Source of the DNA: Shinella zoogloeoides
Lineage (GTDB): Bacteria; Pseudomonadota; Alphaproteobacteria; Rhizobiales; Rhizobiaceae
DNA: 64,000 bases
NCBI RefSeq assembly: GCF_033705735.1
Contig: NZ_CP131130.1
Span: forward strand, 2,421,001 to 2,485,000
Direction: 5' to 3'
Below, one piece after another: positions 18,584 to 29,368 of the stretch (within the stretch, counting starts at the first letter, position 1; every line of letters starts with the position of its first letter). The notes beneath the pieces are model-generated. The model saw nothing but the letters and a program-made list of their open reading frames with translations. It did no database searches and was not told the DNA's origin. Made by a program: the position numbers and the translations under genes.

Positions 18584-20992
18584 TTGAAGACCACGACTGC
18601 GGAAGCGGAACGCATCGAGGCCGAGGCGGCGGAAGCATCCGCGCGCGCCTATGCGCCCCTTCCCGGCGTCGCCGACGAAATGGTCGACACCGACGGCGTC
18701 GTGCGCCCCGTCTGGCGTGCCCTTCTCAACGCGCTCGAGCGCATGGACGAAACCGAACTGGCCGGCCGCTTCGCCCGCGCCGACCGGTATCTGCGCGATG
18801 CCGGCGTCTTCTACCGCGCCTATGGCAAGGAGGCCGTCACTGACCGCGCCTGGCCGCTCTCCCACGTTCCCGTCATCATCGACGAGGCCGAATGGGAAAA
18901 CCTATCGCGCGGCCTCGTCCAGCGCGCAGAACTGCTGGAAGCCGTCATCGCCGATATCTACGGCAGGAACGAACTCGTCGCCAACGGCCTGCTCCCCCCT
19001 GCCCTCGTCGCCTCCAACGACGAATTCCTGCGCCCGCTCGTCGGCGTGCAGCCGGCCGGCCGGCATTTCCTGCACTTCGTCTCCTTCGAGATCGGCCGTG
19101 GGCCGGACGGCAACTGGTGGGTCCTTTCCGATCGCACCCAGGCCCCTTCCGGCGCCGGCTTCGCATTGGAAAACCGCGTGGCGACGACCCGCGCCTTCTC
19201 CGACGTCTATGCCGAAACCCACGCCCATCGCCTCGCCGGCTTCTTCGGCGCCTTCCGCAATGCGCTGCAGGCGGGCAAGGCAGCGGACGACCGCATCGCC
19301 GTCCTGACACCCGGCCTTGCCAACGAAACCTATTTCGAACACGCCTATATCGCCCGCTATCTCGGCTTCATGCTGCTGGAGGGCGAGGACCTGACCGTCG
19401 TCGACGGCAAGGTCATGGTGCGCACGGTCGCGGGCCTCAAGCCCATCGGCGTGCTCTGGCGCCGTCTCGATGCCGCCTTTGCCGATCCGCTCGAGCTGAA
19501 CCAGAACTCCCATATCGGCACGCCCGGCATGGTCGAGGCGCTGCGCTCCGGCTCCGTCACCTTCGTCAACGCGCTCGGCGCGGGCATCGTCGAAACCCGT
19601 GCCTTCCTCGCCTTCCTGCCGAATATCTGCCGGCACCTGCTCGGCGAGGAGCAGCGCCTCCCCTCCATCGCAACGTGGTGGTGCGGCCAGAAGGACGAGC
19701 GCGAGCACGTCGCGGCCAATATCGAGCGCATGGTCATCGGCCCGGCCTATTCCACGCGCCCCTTCTTCGACGACAACGCCCAGTCCGTGCTCGGCTCCAG
19801 CCTGCGCGACACGGCCAAGCAATCCATCGCCGAATGGCTGGCGACGGACGGTGCCAAGCTCGTCGGCCAGGAAGCCGTCACCCTCTCCACCACACCCGCC
19901 TTCGTCGATGGCAAGCTGGTGCCGCGGCCCATGTCGCTGCGCGTTTTCGCCGCCCGCACCCGTGACGGCTGGCAGATCATGCCCGGCGGCTTCGCCCGCA
20001 TCGGTTCGGGCGACAATGTCGCGGCCATCGCCATGCAGGAAGGCGGCTCGGCCGCCGATGTCTGGATCGTCAGCCGCAAGCCCGTCGAGCGCACCTCGCT
20101 CCTGCCGGCCGAGGAAGAATTCACCCGCAACATGCCCGGCAGCCTGCCGAGCCGCGCGGCGGACAACCTCTTCTGGCTCGGCCGCTATATCGAGCGGGCG
20201 GAGGGCGCGCTGCGCATCCTGCGCGCCTGGCATGGCCGCTACGCCGAATATGCCGATCCGGAACAGCCTCTCCTGAAGGATGTCAGCGAATATCTCGACG
20301 CGCTCGACATCGACACATCCGAAGCGGTACCGACGAGCCTCATCCGCAACATCGACAGCGCCGTCTTCTCCGCCAGCAACATCCGCGACCGCTTCTCGCC
20401 GGACGGCTGGCTCGCGCTCAATGACCTGTCGAAGACCGCCCGCCGCTTCCATGTCAGCATCCAGCCTGGCGACGATGCGACCCGCGCCATGACGGTACTG
20501 CTGCGCAAGCTCGCGGGCTTCGCCGGCCTCGTGCACGAGAACATGTATCGCTTCACCGGCTGGCGGTTCCTGTCCATCGGCCGTTACCTCGAACGCGGCC
20601 TGCACATGACGCGCCTGCTCGGGCACATGTCCGGCGAGGATGCACCGGACGGCGCGCTCGACATGCTGCTGGAGATCGGCGACAGCGTCATGACCCATCG
20701 CCGCCGCTACAACGTGGCGACCGCGCGCCTGACCGTGACTGACCTGCTGGCGCTCGACGCGCTCAATCCGCGCTCGATCCTCTACCAATTGAACGAGATC
20801 AAGAACGAGATCGAGCAATTGCCGAACGCCTATTCGAACGGCCAGATGTCGCCCTTCTACCGCGAGGCCATGCGCCTTCACGCGGGGCTGGCGGTGATGA
20901 CGCCGGAGACGATGACGGACGCTGTCTACAAGCGCCTCGAGACGGAGATGGAAAAGCTCTCCGACATTCTCGCGCAAACCTATCTGAGCTGA
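18584..20992 (+). CDS. Circularly permuted ATP-grasp plus alpha-E domain protein
   Basis: An 802-residue fusion. Residues about 80-480 are a circularly permuted ATP-grasp ligase domain (DUF404/DUF407 type), with VSNDEF-like ASNDEFLRPLVGVQPAGRHF, VLSDRTQAPSGAGFALENR, VLTPGLANETYFEHAYIARYLG, and LLGEEQRLPSIATWWCGQ near its end. Residues about 500-800 are the alpha-helical alpha-E domain (DUF403), starting LPSRAADNLFWLGRYIERAEG. ATP-grasp enzymes join a carboxylate to an amine using ATP, so this is probably a peptide or amide ligase. The start is TTG at 18584 with AGGAG upstream; no good ATG lies near. In many genomes the two domains are separate genes; here they are fused. Confidence 0.85.
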   Translation: MKTTTAEAERIEAEAAEASARAYAPLPGVADEMVDTDGVVRPVWRALLNALERMDETELAGRFARADRYLRDAGVFYRAYGKEAVTDRAWPLSHVPVIIDEAEWENLSRGLVQRAELLEAVIADIYGRNELVANGLLPPALVASNDEFLRPLVGVQPAGRHFLHFVSFEIGRGPDGNWWVLSDRTQAPSGAGFALENRVATTRAFSDVYAETHAHRLAGFFGAFRNALQAGKAADDRIAVLTPGLANETYFEHAYIARYLGFMLLEGEDLTVVDGKVMVRTVAGLKPIGVLWRRLDAAFADPLELNQNSHIGTPGMVEALRSGSVTFVNALGAGIVETRAFLAFLPNICRHLLGEEQRLPSIATWWCGQKDEREHVAANIERMVIGPAYSTRPFFDDNAQSVLGSSLRDTAKQSIAEWLATDGAKLVGQEAVTLSTTPAFVDGKLVPRPMSLRVFAARTRDGWQIMPGGFARIGSGDNVAAIAMQEGGSAADVWIVSRKPVERTSLLPAEEEFTRNMPGSLPSRAADNLFWLGRYIERAEGALRILRAWHGRYAEYADPEQPLLKDVSEYLDALDIDTSEAVPTSLIRNIDSAVFSASNIRDRFSPDGWLALNDLSKTARRFHVSIQPGDDATRAMTVLLRKLAGFAGLVHENMYRFTGWRFLSIGRYLERGLHMTRLLGHMSGEDAPDGALDMLLEIGDSVMTHRRRYNVATARLTVTDLLALDALNPRSILYQLNEIKNEIEQLPNAYSNGQMSPFYREAMRLHAGLAVMTPETMTDAVYKRLETEMEKLSDILAQTYLS

Positions 20993-21013
20993 GCGAGGAG
21001 GAGGCGCCGAACC

Positions 21014-21901
21014 ATGCTCTACGACGTCAACCTCCATATCAGCTATCTCTATGACACGCCGGTTTCCGGCGGCCGGCATATCGTTCGCGTTCTGCCGCTC
21101 TCCATCGAAGGCCGACAGCGCCTCGTCGCCGGCACGGTCGGCGTCACGCCCGGCCCGGGCGAGCGGGTCGACCATCACGACTTCTTCGAAAACCCGATGA
21201 GCGCGATCCTCTTCCGCAGCCAGCATGAGCGGCTCGACATCCGCATGCAGGCGCGCGTGCAGGTCGATGCGCCGGAAGCCACCGCCGACCTCTCGCCCCG
21301 CGTCACCGAGCTGCCGGAGGACATCGCCGGCTACTGGTCGCTCGACGCCGGCTCGCCGCACCACTATACCGGGCCGAGCCCGCGGCTGAAGGACTGCCCG
21401 GAGATCGCCGACTATGCCCGCGCCATCGCCAAGCCCGGCATGACGGTCCGCGCCATCGCGACGGCACTCTGTGCCCGCATCCACAAGGACTTCACCTACG
21501 ACCCGAAGGCGACGAGCGTCGACACGACCCCGCGCGAGGCCTTCAAGCTGAAACGCGGTGTCTGCCAGGATTTCTCCCATGTGATGATCGTGGCGCTGCG
21601 CAGCCTCGGCATTCCCGCCGGCTATGTCAGCGGGTTCCTGCGCACCATTCCCCCGCCGGGCAAGGAGCGGCTGGAGGGCGCGGATGCCATGCATGCCTGG
21701 GTGCGCTACTGGGGCGGACGGGTGAACGGCTGGATGGAACTCGACCCGACAAACGACATCCCCGCCGGCACCGACCATATCGTCGTCGCCTATGGCCGCG
21801 ACTATGCCGACGTCGCCCCCGTCATCGGCGTCCTGAAGGGTTACGGCCAGCACCAGACGAACCAGGCCGTCGACGTCATCCCGGTACGGCCGGCATCGTG
21901 A
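21014..21901 (+). CDS. Transglutaminase-like cysteine protease/transferase
   Basis: A 295-residue bacterial transglutaminase-family protein with an N-terminal beta domain (about 1-95) and a core with a complete Cys184 (KRGVCQDFSHVM), His227 (DAMHAWVRYW) and Asp244 (ELDPTND) triad. There is no signal peptide, so it is probably cytoplasmic like its partners. It begins 21 bases after the ATP-grasp/alpha-E gene with GAGGAGG upstream, so the two are co-translated or at least co-transcribed. In the predicted system the triad could cut or transfer the product of the ligase. Confidence 0.87.
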   Translation: MLYDVNLHISYLYDTPVSGGRHIVRVLPLSIEGRQRLVAGTVGVTPGPGERVDHHDFFENPMSAILFRSQHERLDIRMQARVQVDAPEATADLSPRVTELPEDIAGYWSLDAGSPHHYTGPSPRLKDCPEIADYARAIAKPGMTVRAIATALCARIHKDFTYDPKATSVDTTPREAFKLKRGVCQDFSHVMIVALRSLGIPAGYVSGFLRTIPPPGKERLEGADAMHAWVRYWGGRVNGWMELDPTNDIPAGTDHIVVAYGRDYADVAPVIGVLKGYGQHQTNQAVDVIPVRPAS

Positions 21902-22042
21902 ATTCCCGTTTGGAAACAGCGACAGGCGGCGGGATTTCGGGACCCGCGCAATTTTACGAAAACTATACCACGCGCTCGAACCGTTGAATAACACTTCGCT
22001 GGTAGCTTCACCCCACATTATGACGATGTTGAGTGAAGTCTC

Positions 22043-23200
22043 ATGAAGAAGATGACGGAAAAACGCAGCCTGCTGGCCCGCTTGCGGGATGACCGCCGCG
22101 GCAATTTCGCGATGATGACGGCCTTCGCCCTCCCGGTCATCCTGGGTGCCGGCGGCTTCGCGATGGACCTCACCAACATGGTGCTGACCAAGGCCGAGCT
22201 GCAGGATGCGGTCGACTCCGCCTCGCTGGCCGCCGCCTCGGCGCTTTCCAACGATAAGAAGACTGTCGCGGAAGCCAAGGAAATCGCGCTGAAATTTTTC
22301 AAGACGCAGCTGAGCGGCACCCTGCCCGGCAAGAGCGACCTGACCTCGGCCACGACCATCGACATCACGGAAACGACCGAAGCCTCCGGCGGCAAGACCT
22401 TCAAGATCAATGTCGCGACAGGTTACGAGCTGCAGCTCAACCCACTGACGCGTCTTTTCGGCCAGACCTCGAAGCAGATCGCCGCGAGCGGATCGGCGGA
22501 GAGCGGCACGGAATCGAAGAATGCCCTGTCGATGTATTTCGTGCTCGACCGCTCCGGCTCGATGGGCGAACAGACGAACAGCACGACGACCTATGCTTGC
22601 CCTACGAGGAAGGATCCGAACAAGACCTGCACGACCAAGCTGACACGCATAGCCTCGCTGCAGCTCGCCACGCAGGATCTTCTCAAGCAACTCGATACTG
22701 CCGACCCCAAGGCGATTTTCGTGCGCACCGGCGCCGTATCGTACAACAGCTCAGCCCAGTCGCCCACGGATCTCGCCTGGGGAACGGCAGGTGTCCTCAA
22801 GTACGTCAACGCGCTGACCGCCAGCGGCAACACCAACTCGGCCCCCGCCTTCACCACCGCCTACAACAGCCTGACAAGCGGCACGGAAGAGACCGAGCAC
22901 AGGAACAAGGCCGGCAACGGTCAGGTGCCGTCGAAATACATTATCTTCATGACCGACGGCGACAATAACATCGCATCCGCCGACACAGACACGAAGACAG
23001 AGTGCGACAAGGCGAAGGCAAACAATATCGAAGTCTACACGATCGCCTTCATGGCGCCGAGCCGTGGCCAGGCCCTGCTGCAATATTGCGCCACCACAAC
23101 GAACCACTACTTCGCCGCCGAGAGCACCGCCGACCTTCTGGCGGCGTTCAAGACCATCGGTCAGCAGGCTTCGCAGGTGATCGCCCGCGTCACGAAATAA
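22043..23200 (+). CDS. TadG-like pilus-assembly/VWA-domain protein
   Basis: A 385-residue protein starting with a basic stretch and the Tad/TadE-like N-terminal segment (RRGNFAMMTAFALPVILGAGGFAMDL, about 19-44), a single membrane anchor or prepilin-like signal. The C-terminal von Willebrand A domain (about 160-380) has an intact metal site DRSGSMG (Asp169, Ser171, Ser173) and FMTDGDNN. The product is probably anchored in the inner membrane with the VWA domain in the periplasm. Typical Tad loci contain several pilus genes; none is nearby, so this is an orphan copy and a role in pili is only inferred. It has its own terminator at 23225-23255. Confidence 0.8.
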   Translation: MKKMTEKRSLLARLRDDRRGNFAMMTAFALPVILGAGGFAMDLTNMVLTKAELQDAVDSASLAAASALSNDKKTVAEAKEIALKFFKTQLSGTLPGKSDLTSATTIDITETTEASGGKTFKINVATGYELQLNPLTRLFGQTSKQIAASGSAESGTESKNALSMYFVLDRSGSMGEQTNSTTTYACPTRKDPNKTCTTKLTRIASLQLATQDLLKQLDTADPKAIFVRTGAVSYNSSAQSPTDLAWGTAGVLKYVNALTASGNTNSAPAFTTAYNSLTSGTEETEHRNKAGNGQVPSKYIIFMTDGDNNIASADTDTKTECDKAKANNIEVYTIAFMAPSRGQALLQYCATTTNHYFAAESTADLLAAFKTIGQQASQVIARVTK

Positions 23201-23224
23201 CCGGCGCTTTCCTTTGATGAACGA

Positions 23225-23255
23225 AGCCCGCCGTGCGCCGCTCGGCGGGCTTTTT
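23225..23255 (+). terminator. Intrinsic terminator after the TadG-like gene
   Basis: The stem AGCCCGCCG/CGGCGGGCT (23225-23233/23243-23251) is followed by TTTTT. Confidence 0.88.
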
Positions 23256-23406
23256 CATCTCCCGGAGCTGTTTCAGCCCTGTCGAAAATGCATGCGCCCT
23301 TTCTTGAAAAGGCATATTGCAAGCGCTTCGGATAGATGCATAAATTGATTTAAACGCGATTTTCGACTGATCGAACGCTGAGAATGCAAAGGGGCAAGGT
23401 TCGCCG

Positions 23407-25866
23407 ATGATGAACAGGGTAACCAACAACGACCTTGCCCCCGCCCCTCGATCATCGGACCGTGAACAGCTCGCCACAGAACTTCTCGAACGCCTCAAAT
23501 ACCGCATCGGCAAGGACCCGAAAGTCGCCAAGCCGCATGACTGGCTGACCGCTGCGATCCTCGTGGCGCGCGACCGCGTCACCGACAAGTGGATGGACTC
23601 CACGCGCCGCACCTATTCCACCGGATCGAAGCGCGTCTACTATCTCTCGCTGGAGTTTCTCATCGGCCGCCTGATGCGCGACGCCATGACGAATATCGGC
23701 ATTTTGGACGAAATGCGCCATGCACTCGCCTCGCTCGGCGTCGATCTCGACGTCATCGCCGAGCTGGAGCCCGATGCCGCGCTCGGCAATGGCGGCCTCG
23801 GACGCCTCGCCGCCTGCTTCATGGAGAGCATGGCGACGGTCGACGTGCCCGCCTATGGCTACGGCATCCGCTACGTGCACGGCCTCTTCCGCCAGCAGAT
23901 GGCGGACGGCTGGCAGGTGGAACTACCCGAGACATGGCTCGCCCACGGCAACCCCTGGGAATTCGAGCGGCGCGAAAGCTCCTACGAGATCGGCTTCGGC
24001 GGTGCCGTGGAGACGATCAATATCGGCGAGGACAAGCAGCGCTTCGTCTGGAAGCCGGCCGAGCGCGTCATCGCGACGGCCTATGACACGCCGGCCGTCG
24101 GCTGGCACGCCAAGCGCGTCAACACGCTGCGCCTGTGGTCGGCCAATCCCATCGACCCGATCCTGCTCGACGCCTTCAATGCCGGCGACCATATCGGTGC
24201 CCTTCGCGAGAGCAACAAGGCCGAAAGCCTGACGCGCGTGCTCTATCCGGCCGATGCCACGCCCGCCGGCCAGGAACTGCGCCTGCGCCAGGAATTCTTC
24301 TTCTGTTCGGCCTCGCTGCAGGACATCCTGCGCCGCCACCTCCAGCAATATCCGGATTTCAGCTCCCTGCCGGACGCCGTCGCCATCCAGCTCAACGACA
24401 CGCACCCCGCCGTTTCCGTCGCCGAGCTGGTGCGCCTGCTCACCGATGTGCACGGCCTCGATTTCGATATCGCCTGGGATCTGGCCCGCCGCACTTTCTC
24501 CTACACCAATCACACGCTCCTGCCGGAAGCGCTGGAAAGCTGGCCGGTGCCGCTCTTCGAGCGCCTTCTGCCGCGCCACATGCAGATCGTCTATGCGATC
24601 AACGCCAAGATTCTCGTCGAGGCCCGTAAGGAAAAGGGTTTCGAGGACCAGCGCATCCGCAACATCTCGCTGATCGAGGAATCCGGCGAGCGCCGCGTGC
24701 GCATGGGCAATCTCGCCTTCGTCGGCTCGCACTCGATCAACGGCGTGTCGGCGCTGCATACCGAGCTGATGAAGGAAACGGTCTTCGCCGACCTGCACAA
24801 GCTCTATCCCGACCGCATCAACAACAAGACGAACGGCATCACGCCGCGCCGCTGGCTGATGCAGTGCAATCCGGGCCTGTTCGAGCTGATCCGCGAATCC
24901 ATCGGCGACGCCTTCATGGACGATGCCGAGGCACTGACGGCGCTCGACGCCTTCGCCGACAACCGGGATTTCCAGGGGCGCTTTGCAGCGATCAAGCGGG
25001 AGAACAAGAACCGCCTCGCGAACCTCGTCGGCAGCCGCATGGGCGTGCGCATCGACCCCGCCGCGATGTTCGACATCCAGATCAAGCGCATCCACGAATA
25101 CAAGCGCCAGCTCCTCAACATCATCGAGGCCGTCGCGCTCTACGACCAGATCCGCTCGCATCCGGAGCTCGACTGGGTGCCGCGTGTAAAACTCTTCGCG
25201 GGCAAGGCGGCGCCGAGCTATCACAATGCCAAGCTGATCATCAAGCTCGCCAACGACGTGGCGAAGGTGATCAACAACGACCCGGCCGTGCGCGGCCTGC
25301 TCAAGGTCGTCTTCGTGCCGAACTACAATGTCTCGCTCGCCGAGATCATGGTGCCCGCCGCCGATCTTTCCGAGCAGATCTCGACGGCCGGCATGGAAGC
25401 CTCAGGCACCGGCAACATGAAGTTCGCCCTCAACGGCGCGCTGACCATCGGTACGCTCGACGGCGCCAATGTCGAGATGCGCGACCATGTCGGCGCGGAG
25501 AACATCGTCATCTTCGGCATGACCGCCGAAGAAGTGGCGAAAGTGCGCGCCGAGGGGCACAATCCCCGCGCCATCATCGAGCAGTCGCGGGAGCTTTCCC
25601 AGGCGCTCGCCGCCATCTCCTCCGGCGTCTTCTCGCCCGACGACCGCAACCGCTTCACCGGCCTCGTCGACGGCATCTACAATCACGACTGGTTCATGGT
25701 GGCGGCCGATTTCGACGCCTATGCGAAAGCCCAGCGCGAGGTCGACGCCATCTGGACCGACAAGCCCTCCTGGTATGCGAAAACGATAAGGAACACCGCC
25801 CGCATGGGCTGGTTCTCCTCCGACCGCACTATCCGCCAATACGCAACGGAAATCTGGAGAGCCTGA
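23407..25866 (+). CDS. glgP: Glycogen/alpha-glucan phosphorylase
   Basis: A full-length 819-residue GT35 phosphorylase that releases glucose-1-phosphate from glycogen. The PLP site motif EASGTGNMKFALNGALTIGTLDGANVE (cofactor lysine in NMKF) lies near residues 660-690. The family blocks AALGNGGLGRLAACFMES and GYGIRYVHGLFRQ are present near the N terminus. Two adjacent ATGs (23407 and 23410) are possible starts. It heads the six-gene glycogen operon, and its TGA overlaps the ATG of glgB by one base (TGATG), pointing to translational coupling. About 200 bases of leader lie upstream after the preceding terminator. Confidence 0.96.
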   Translation: MMNRVTNNDLAPAPRSSDREQLATELLERLKYRIGKDPKVAKPHDWLTAAILVARDRVTDKWMDSTRRTYSTGSKRVYYLSLEFLIGRLMRDAMTNIGILDEMRHALASLGVDLDVIAELEPDAALGNGGLGRLAACFMESMATVDVPAYGYGIRYVHGLFRQQMADGWQVELPETWLAHGNPWEFERRESSYEIGFGGAVETINIGEDKQRFVWKPAERVIATAYDTPAVGWHAKRVNTLRLWSANPIDPILLDAFNAGDHIGALRESNKAESLTRVLYPADATPAGQELRLRQEFFFCSASLQDILRRHLQQYPDFSSLPDAVAIQLNDTHPAVSVAELVRLLTDVHGLDFDIAWDLARRTFSYTNHTLLPEALESWPVPLFERLLPRHMQIVYAINAKILVEARKEKGFEDQRIRNISLIEESGERRVRMGNLAFVGSHSINGVSALHTELMKETVFADLHKLYPDRINNKTNGITPRRWLMQCNPGLFELIRESIGDAFMDDAEALTALDAFADNRDFQGRFAAIKRENKNRLANLVGSRMGVRIDPAAMFDIQIKRIHEYKRQLLNIIEAVALYDQIRSHPELDWVPRVKLFAGKAAPSYHNAKLIIKLANDVAKVINNDPAVRGLLKVVFVPNYNVSLAEIMVPAADLSEQISTAGMEASGTGNMKFALNGALTIGTLDGANVEMRDHVGAENIVIFGMTAEEVAKVRAEGHNPRAIIEQSRELSQALAAISSGVFSPDDRNRFTGLVDGIYNHDWFMVAADFDAYAKAQREVDAIWTDKPSWYAKTIRNTARMGWFSSDRTIRQYATEIWRA

Positions 25867-28079
25867 TGACCGCACCGCCAAAAAAAGGCACGACGGAACA
25901 ACCGTCAGAGCTTCTGGCGAAGGCGGACATCGACGCGATCTTGGAGGGAAGGCACTGGGACCCGTTCGCAGTGCTGGGCCTTCACGCGTCCGGCAACACG
26001 TTCATCGCCCGCTGCTTCCTGCCCGGGGCGAGCGAGGTGGTGGTCGAGACCTTGTCCGGCAAGGAGATCGGCACGCTGACGCGCGTCGCCGAGGCCGGCA
26101 TCTTCGCCGGCGAGGTCGCGGCGAAAAAGCTCCAGCCGGTCCGCTACCGCGCCCGCAATGCCGGCGGGGAATGGACCGTCGTCGATCCCTACAGCTTCGG
26201 CCCCGTGCTCGGCCCGATGGACGACTACTATATCCGCGAAGGCTCGCATCTTCGCCTCTTCGACAAGATGGGCGCCCATCCGATGACGCTGGAAGGCGTC
26301 GAGGGCTTCCACTTCGCCGTCTGGGCGCCGAATGCCCGGCGCGTCTCCGTCGTCGGCAATTTCAACGAATGGGACGGGCGGCGGAACCCGATGCGCCTTC
26401 GCCGCGACACCGGTATCTGGGAAGTCTTCCTGCCCGGCATCGCCGAAGGCCACGCCTACAAGTTCGAGATCGTCGGCATGAACGGCGAGGTCCTGCCGCT
26501 CAAGGCCGACCCCTTCGCCCGCCGCTCGGAACTGCGCCCCAACAATGCCTCGATGACGACCGGCCCGATCGACCAGGCCTGGGAGGACGAGGCGCACCTT
26601 GCCCATTGGGCCTCCGCGGATGCCCGCCGCCAGCCGATCTCGATCTACGAGGTCCATGCCGGCTCCTGGCAGCGCCATGGCGACGGGGCGTTCCTGACCT
26701 GGGACGAGCTGGCCGATCATCTCATCCCCTATTGCGTCGACATGGGCTTCACCCATATCGAGTTCCTGCCGATCTCCGAATATCCCTTCGACCCATCCTG
26801 GGGCTACCAGACGACCGGCCTCTATTCGCCGACGGCCCGCTTCGGCGAGCCGGAAGGCTTCGCCCGTTTCGTCAATGGCTGCCACAAGGTCGGCATCGGC
26901 GTCATCCTCGACTGGGTGCCGGCGCATTTCCCGACGGACGCGCACGGCCTCGGCCGCTTCGACGGCACCGCGCTCTACGAACATGCCGACCCGCGCCAGG
27001 GCTTCCACCCGGACTGGAACACGGCGATCTACAATTTCGGTCGCGCCGAAGTGCTCTCCTACCTCATCAACAACGCGCTCTACTGGGCGCAGAAGTTCCA
27101 TCTCGACGGCCTGCGCGTCGATGCGGTCGCCTCGATGCTCTATCTCGACTATTCGCGCAAGCACGGCGAATGGGTGCCCAACGAATACGGCGGCAACGAG
27201 AACCTGGAAGCCGTTCGCTTCCTGCAGTCCATGAACCGCCACGTCTATGCCGGCCATCCCGGCATCCTGACCATCGCGGAGGAATCCACCTCCTGGCCGA
27301 AAGTCTCGCACCCCGTGCATGAAGGCGGGCTGGGCTTCGGCTTCAAGTGGAACATGGGCTTCATGCACGATACGCTGCAATATCTCTCGCGCGAGCCGGT
27401 GCACCGCAAGTTCCACCATAACGACATGACCTTCGGCCTGCTCTATGCCTTCACGGAGAACTTCGTGCTGCCGCTCAGCCATGACGAGGTGGTGCACGGC
27501 AAGGGCTCGCTGATCGCCAAGATGACCGGCGACGACTGGCAGAAATTCGCCAATCTCAGGGCCTATTACGGCTTCATGTGGGGTTATCCCGGCAAGAAGC
27601 TGCTCTTCATGGGCCAGGAGTTCGCCCAGTGGCAGGAATGGAGCGAGGCCCGCTCGCTCGACTGGAACCTGCTCGAATATCCGCTGCACGAAGGCATGCG
27701 CCGGCTCGTGCGCGACCTCAACGGCACCTATCGCCGCAAGGCCGCGCTCCATGCCCGCGACTGCGAGGGCGAAGGCTTCGAATGGCTGATCGCCGACGAC
27801 CGCGACAACTCGGTCTTCGCCTGGCTGCGCAAGGCGCCCGGCGAAAAGCCGATCGCCGTCATCACCAACTTCACCCCCGTCTACCGCGAGGGCTATGGGG
27901 TGCCGCTGCCGGTGGAGGGCCGGTGGCGGGAAATCCTCAACACCGATGCCGAGATCTATGGCGGCAGCGGCAAGGGGAACGGCGGCGCCGTCGAGGCCCG
28001 CAAGCACGCAAACGGAAGAATAGCCGCCGCCATCACCCTGCCGCCATTGGCGACGGTGATGCTCGAGCTGGACGCATGA
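25866..28079 (+). CDS. glgB: 1,4-alpha-glucan branching enzyme
   Basis: A 737-residue GH13 branching enzyme that makes alpha-1,6 branches in glycogen. It has an N-terminal extension, a CBM48 module ([23 protein letters not shown], near residue 145), the catalytic barrel with nucleophile Asp in [17 protein letters not shown], acid/base Glu in [10 protein letters not shown] and the third Asp in [13 protein letters not shown], and a C-terminal beta domain. The open frame extends far upstream of 25866, but that part overlaps glgP in another frame; the ATG overlapping the glgP stop is the real start. Its length agrees with E. coli GlgB (728). Confidence 0.95.
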   Translation: MTAPPKKGTTEQPSELLAKADIDAILEGRHWDPFAVLGLHASGNTFIARCFLPGASEVVVETLSGKEIGTLTRVAEAGIFAGEVAAKKLQPVRYRARNAGGEWTVVDPYSFGPVLGPMDDYYIREGSHLRLFDKMGAHPMTLEGVEGFHFAVWAPNARRVSVVGNFNEWDGRRNPMRLRRDTGIWEVFLPGIAEGHAYKFEIVGMNGEVLPLKADPFARRSELRPNNASMTTGPIDQAWEDEAHLAHWASADARRQPISIYEVHAGSWQRHGDGAFLTWDELADHLIPYCVDMGFTHIEFLPISEYPFDPSWGYQTTGLYSPTARFGEPEGFARFVNGCHKVGIGVILDWVPAHFPTDAHGLGRFDGTALYEHADPRQGFHPDWNTAIYNFGRAEVLSYLINNALYWAQKFHLDGLRVDAVASMLYLDYSRKHGEWVPNEYGGNENLEAVRFLQSMNRHVYAGHPGILTIAEESTSWPKVSHPVHEGGLGFGFKWNMGFMHDTLQYLSREPVHRKFHHNDMTFGLLYAFTENFVLPLSHDEVVHGKGSLIAKMTGDDWQKFANLRAYYGFMWGYPGKKLLFMGQEFAQWQEWSEARSLDWNLLEYPLHEGMRRLVRDLNGTYRRKAALHARDCEGEGFEWLIADDRDNSVFAWLRKAPGEKPIAVITNFTPVYREGYGVPLPVEGRWREILNTDAEIYGGSGKGNGGAVEARKHANGRIAAAITLPPLATVMLELDA

Positions 28080-28098
28080 CAGAAGCTGGGAGGACACA

Positions 28099-29361
28099 AT
28101 GGAGCAGAAGCGCAATCAACCCCTCGCCCGTGACGCGATGGCCTATGTTCTCGCGGGCGGACGCGGCAGCCGCCTGAAGGAGCTGACCGACCGGCGCGCC
28201 AAGCCCGCCGTCCATTTCGGCGGCAAGGCGCGCATCATCGACTTCGCGCTCTCCAATGCGCTGAATTCCGGCATCCGCCGCATCGGCGTCGCCACCCAGT
28301 ACAAGGCCCATTCGCTGATCCGCCACATGCAGCGCGGCTGGAACTTCTTCCGTCCCGAGCGAAACGAGAGCTTCGATATCCTGCCCGCCTCCCAGCGCGT
28401 CTCCGAGACCCAGTGGTACGAAGGCACCGCCGACGCGGTCTATCAGAACATCGATATCATCGAGGATTACGGCGTCGAATACATGGTCATCCTCGCCGGC
28501 GACCATATCTACAAGATGGACTACGAGCTGATGCTCCAGCAGCACGTGGATTCCGGCGCGCAGGTCACCATCGGCTGCCTCGAAGTGCCGCGCATGGAAG
28601 CGACCGGCTTCGGCGTCATGCATGTCGACGAGAAGGATGAGATCATCGCCTTCGTGGAAAAGCCGGCCGATCCGCCAGGCATTCCCGGCAATCCGGAAAT
28701 GGCGCTCGCCTCCATGGGCATCTACGTCTTCCACACGAAGTTCCTGATGGACCTCTTGCGCCGCGACGCCGCCGACCCGACCTCCAGCCGCGACTTCGGC
28801 AAGGACATCATCCCCTATATCGTCGAGCACGGCAAAGCCGTCGCCCACCGCTTCACCGCCTCCTGCGTGCGCTCGGACTTCGAGCGCGAGGCCTACTGGC
28901 GCGACGTCGGCACCATCGACGCCTACTGGCAGGCCAATATCGACCTGACGGACGTCACCCCCGAGCTCGACATCTATGACGGTTCCTGGCCGATCTGGAC
29001 CTTCGCCGAGATCAAGCCACCGGCCAAGTTCGTGCATGACGACGAGAACCGCCGCGGCTCTGCGACCTCCTCGCTGATTTCGGGCGACTGCATCATCTCC
29101 GGCGCCTCGCTGAACCGCAGCCTGCTCTTCACCGGGGTGCGCGCCAATTCCTACTCGCGCCTCGAAGGGGCCATCATCCTGCCGAACGTCATGATCGGCC
29201 GGCACGCGCAGCTGAGGAACGTCGTCATCGACAGCCGGGTCGTCATCCCCGAAGGCCTCGTCGTCGGCGAGGACCCGGAACTCGACGCCAAGCGCTTCCG
29301 CCGCTCGGAGAACGGCATATGCCTCATCACCCAACCGATGATCGACAAGCTGGAGCTCTAG
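28099..29361 (+). CDS. glgC: Glucose-1-phosphate adenylyltransferase
   Basis: A 420-residue ADP-glucose pyrophosphorylase, the committed and allosterically controlled step of glycogen synthesis. The nucleotidyltransferase signature [27 protein letters not shown] is at about residues 16-42, the active-site block [12 protein letters not shown] at about 131-142, and glucose-1-phosphate contacts near FVEKP. A left-handed beta-helix domain ends the protein ([28 protein letters not shown]). GGGAGGACACA precedes the ATG. Rhizobial enzymes are activated mainly by fructose-6-phosphate and pyruvate; this is family knowledge, not visible here. Confidence 0.97.
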   Translation: MEQKRNQPLARDAMAYVLAGGRGSRLKELTDRRAKPAVHFGGKARIIDFALSNALNSGIRRIGVATQYKAHSLIRHMQRGWNFFRPERNESFDILPASQRVSETQWYEGTADAVYQNIDIIEDYGVEYMVILAGDHIYKMDYELMLQQHVDSGAQVTIGCLEVPRMEATGFGVMHVDEKDEIIAFVEKPADPPGIPGNPEMALASMGIYVFHTKFLMDLLRRDAADPTSSRDFGKDIIPYIVEHGKAVAHRFTASCVRSDFEREAYWRDVGTIDAYWQANIDLTDVTPELDIYDGSWPIWTFAEIKPPAKFVHDDENRRGSATSSLISGDCIISGASLNRSLLFTGVRANSYSRLEGAIILPNVMIGRHAQLRNVVIDSRVVIPEGLVVGEDPELDAKRFRRSENGICLITQPMIDKLEL

Positions 29362-29368
29362 CCCGGAC

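Noticed and set aside
18902..22690. A very long open frame on the minus strand opposite the ATP-grasp and transglutaminase genes.
   Set aside because: It arises from the GC-rich third-position bias of the real + strand genes. The translation has no recognisable domain and spans three genes with motifs on the other strand.
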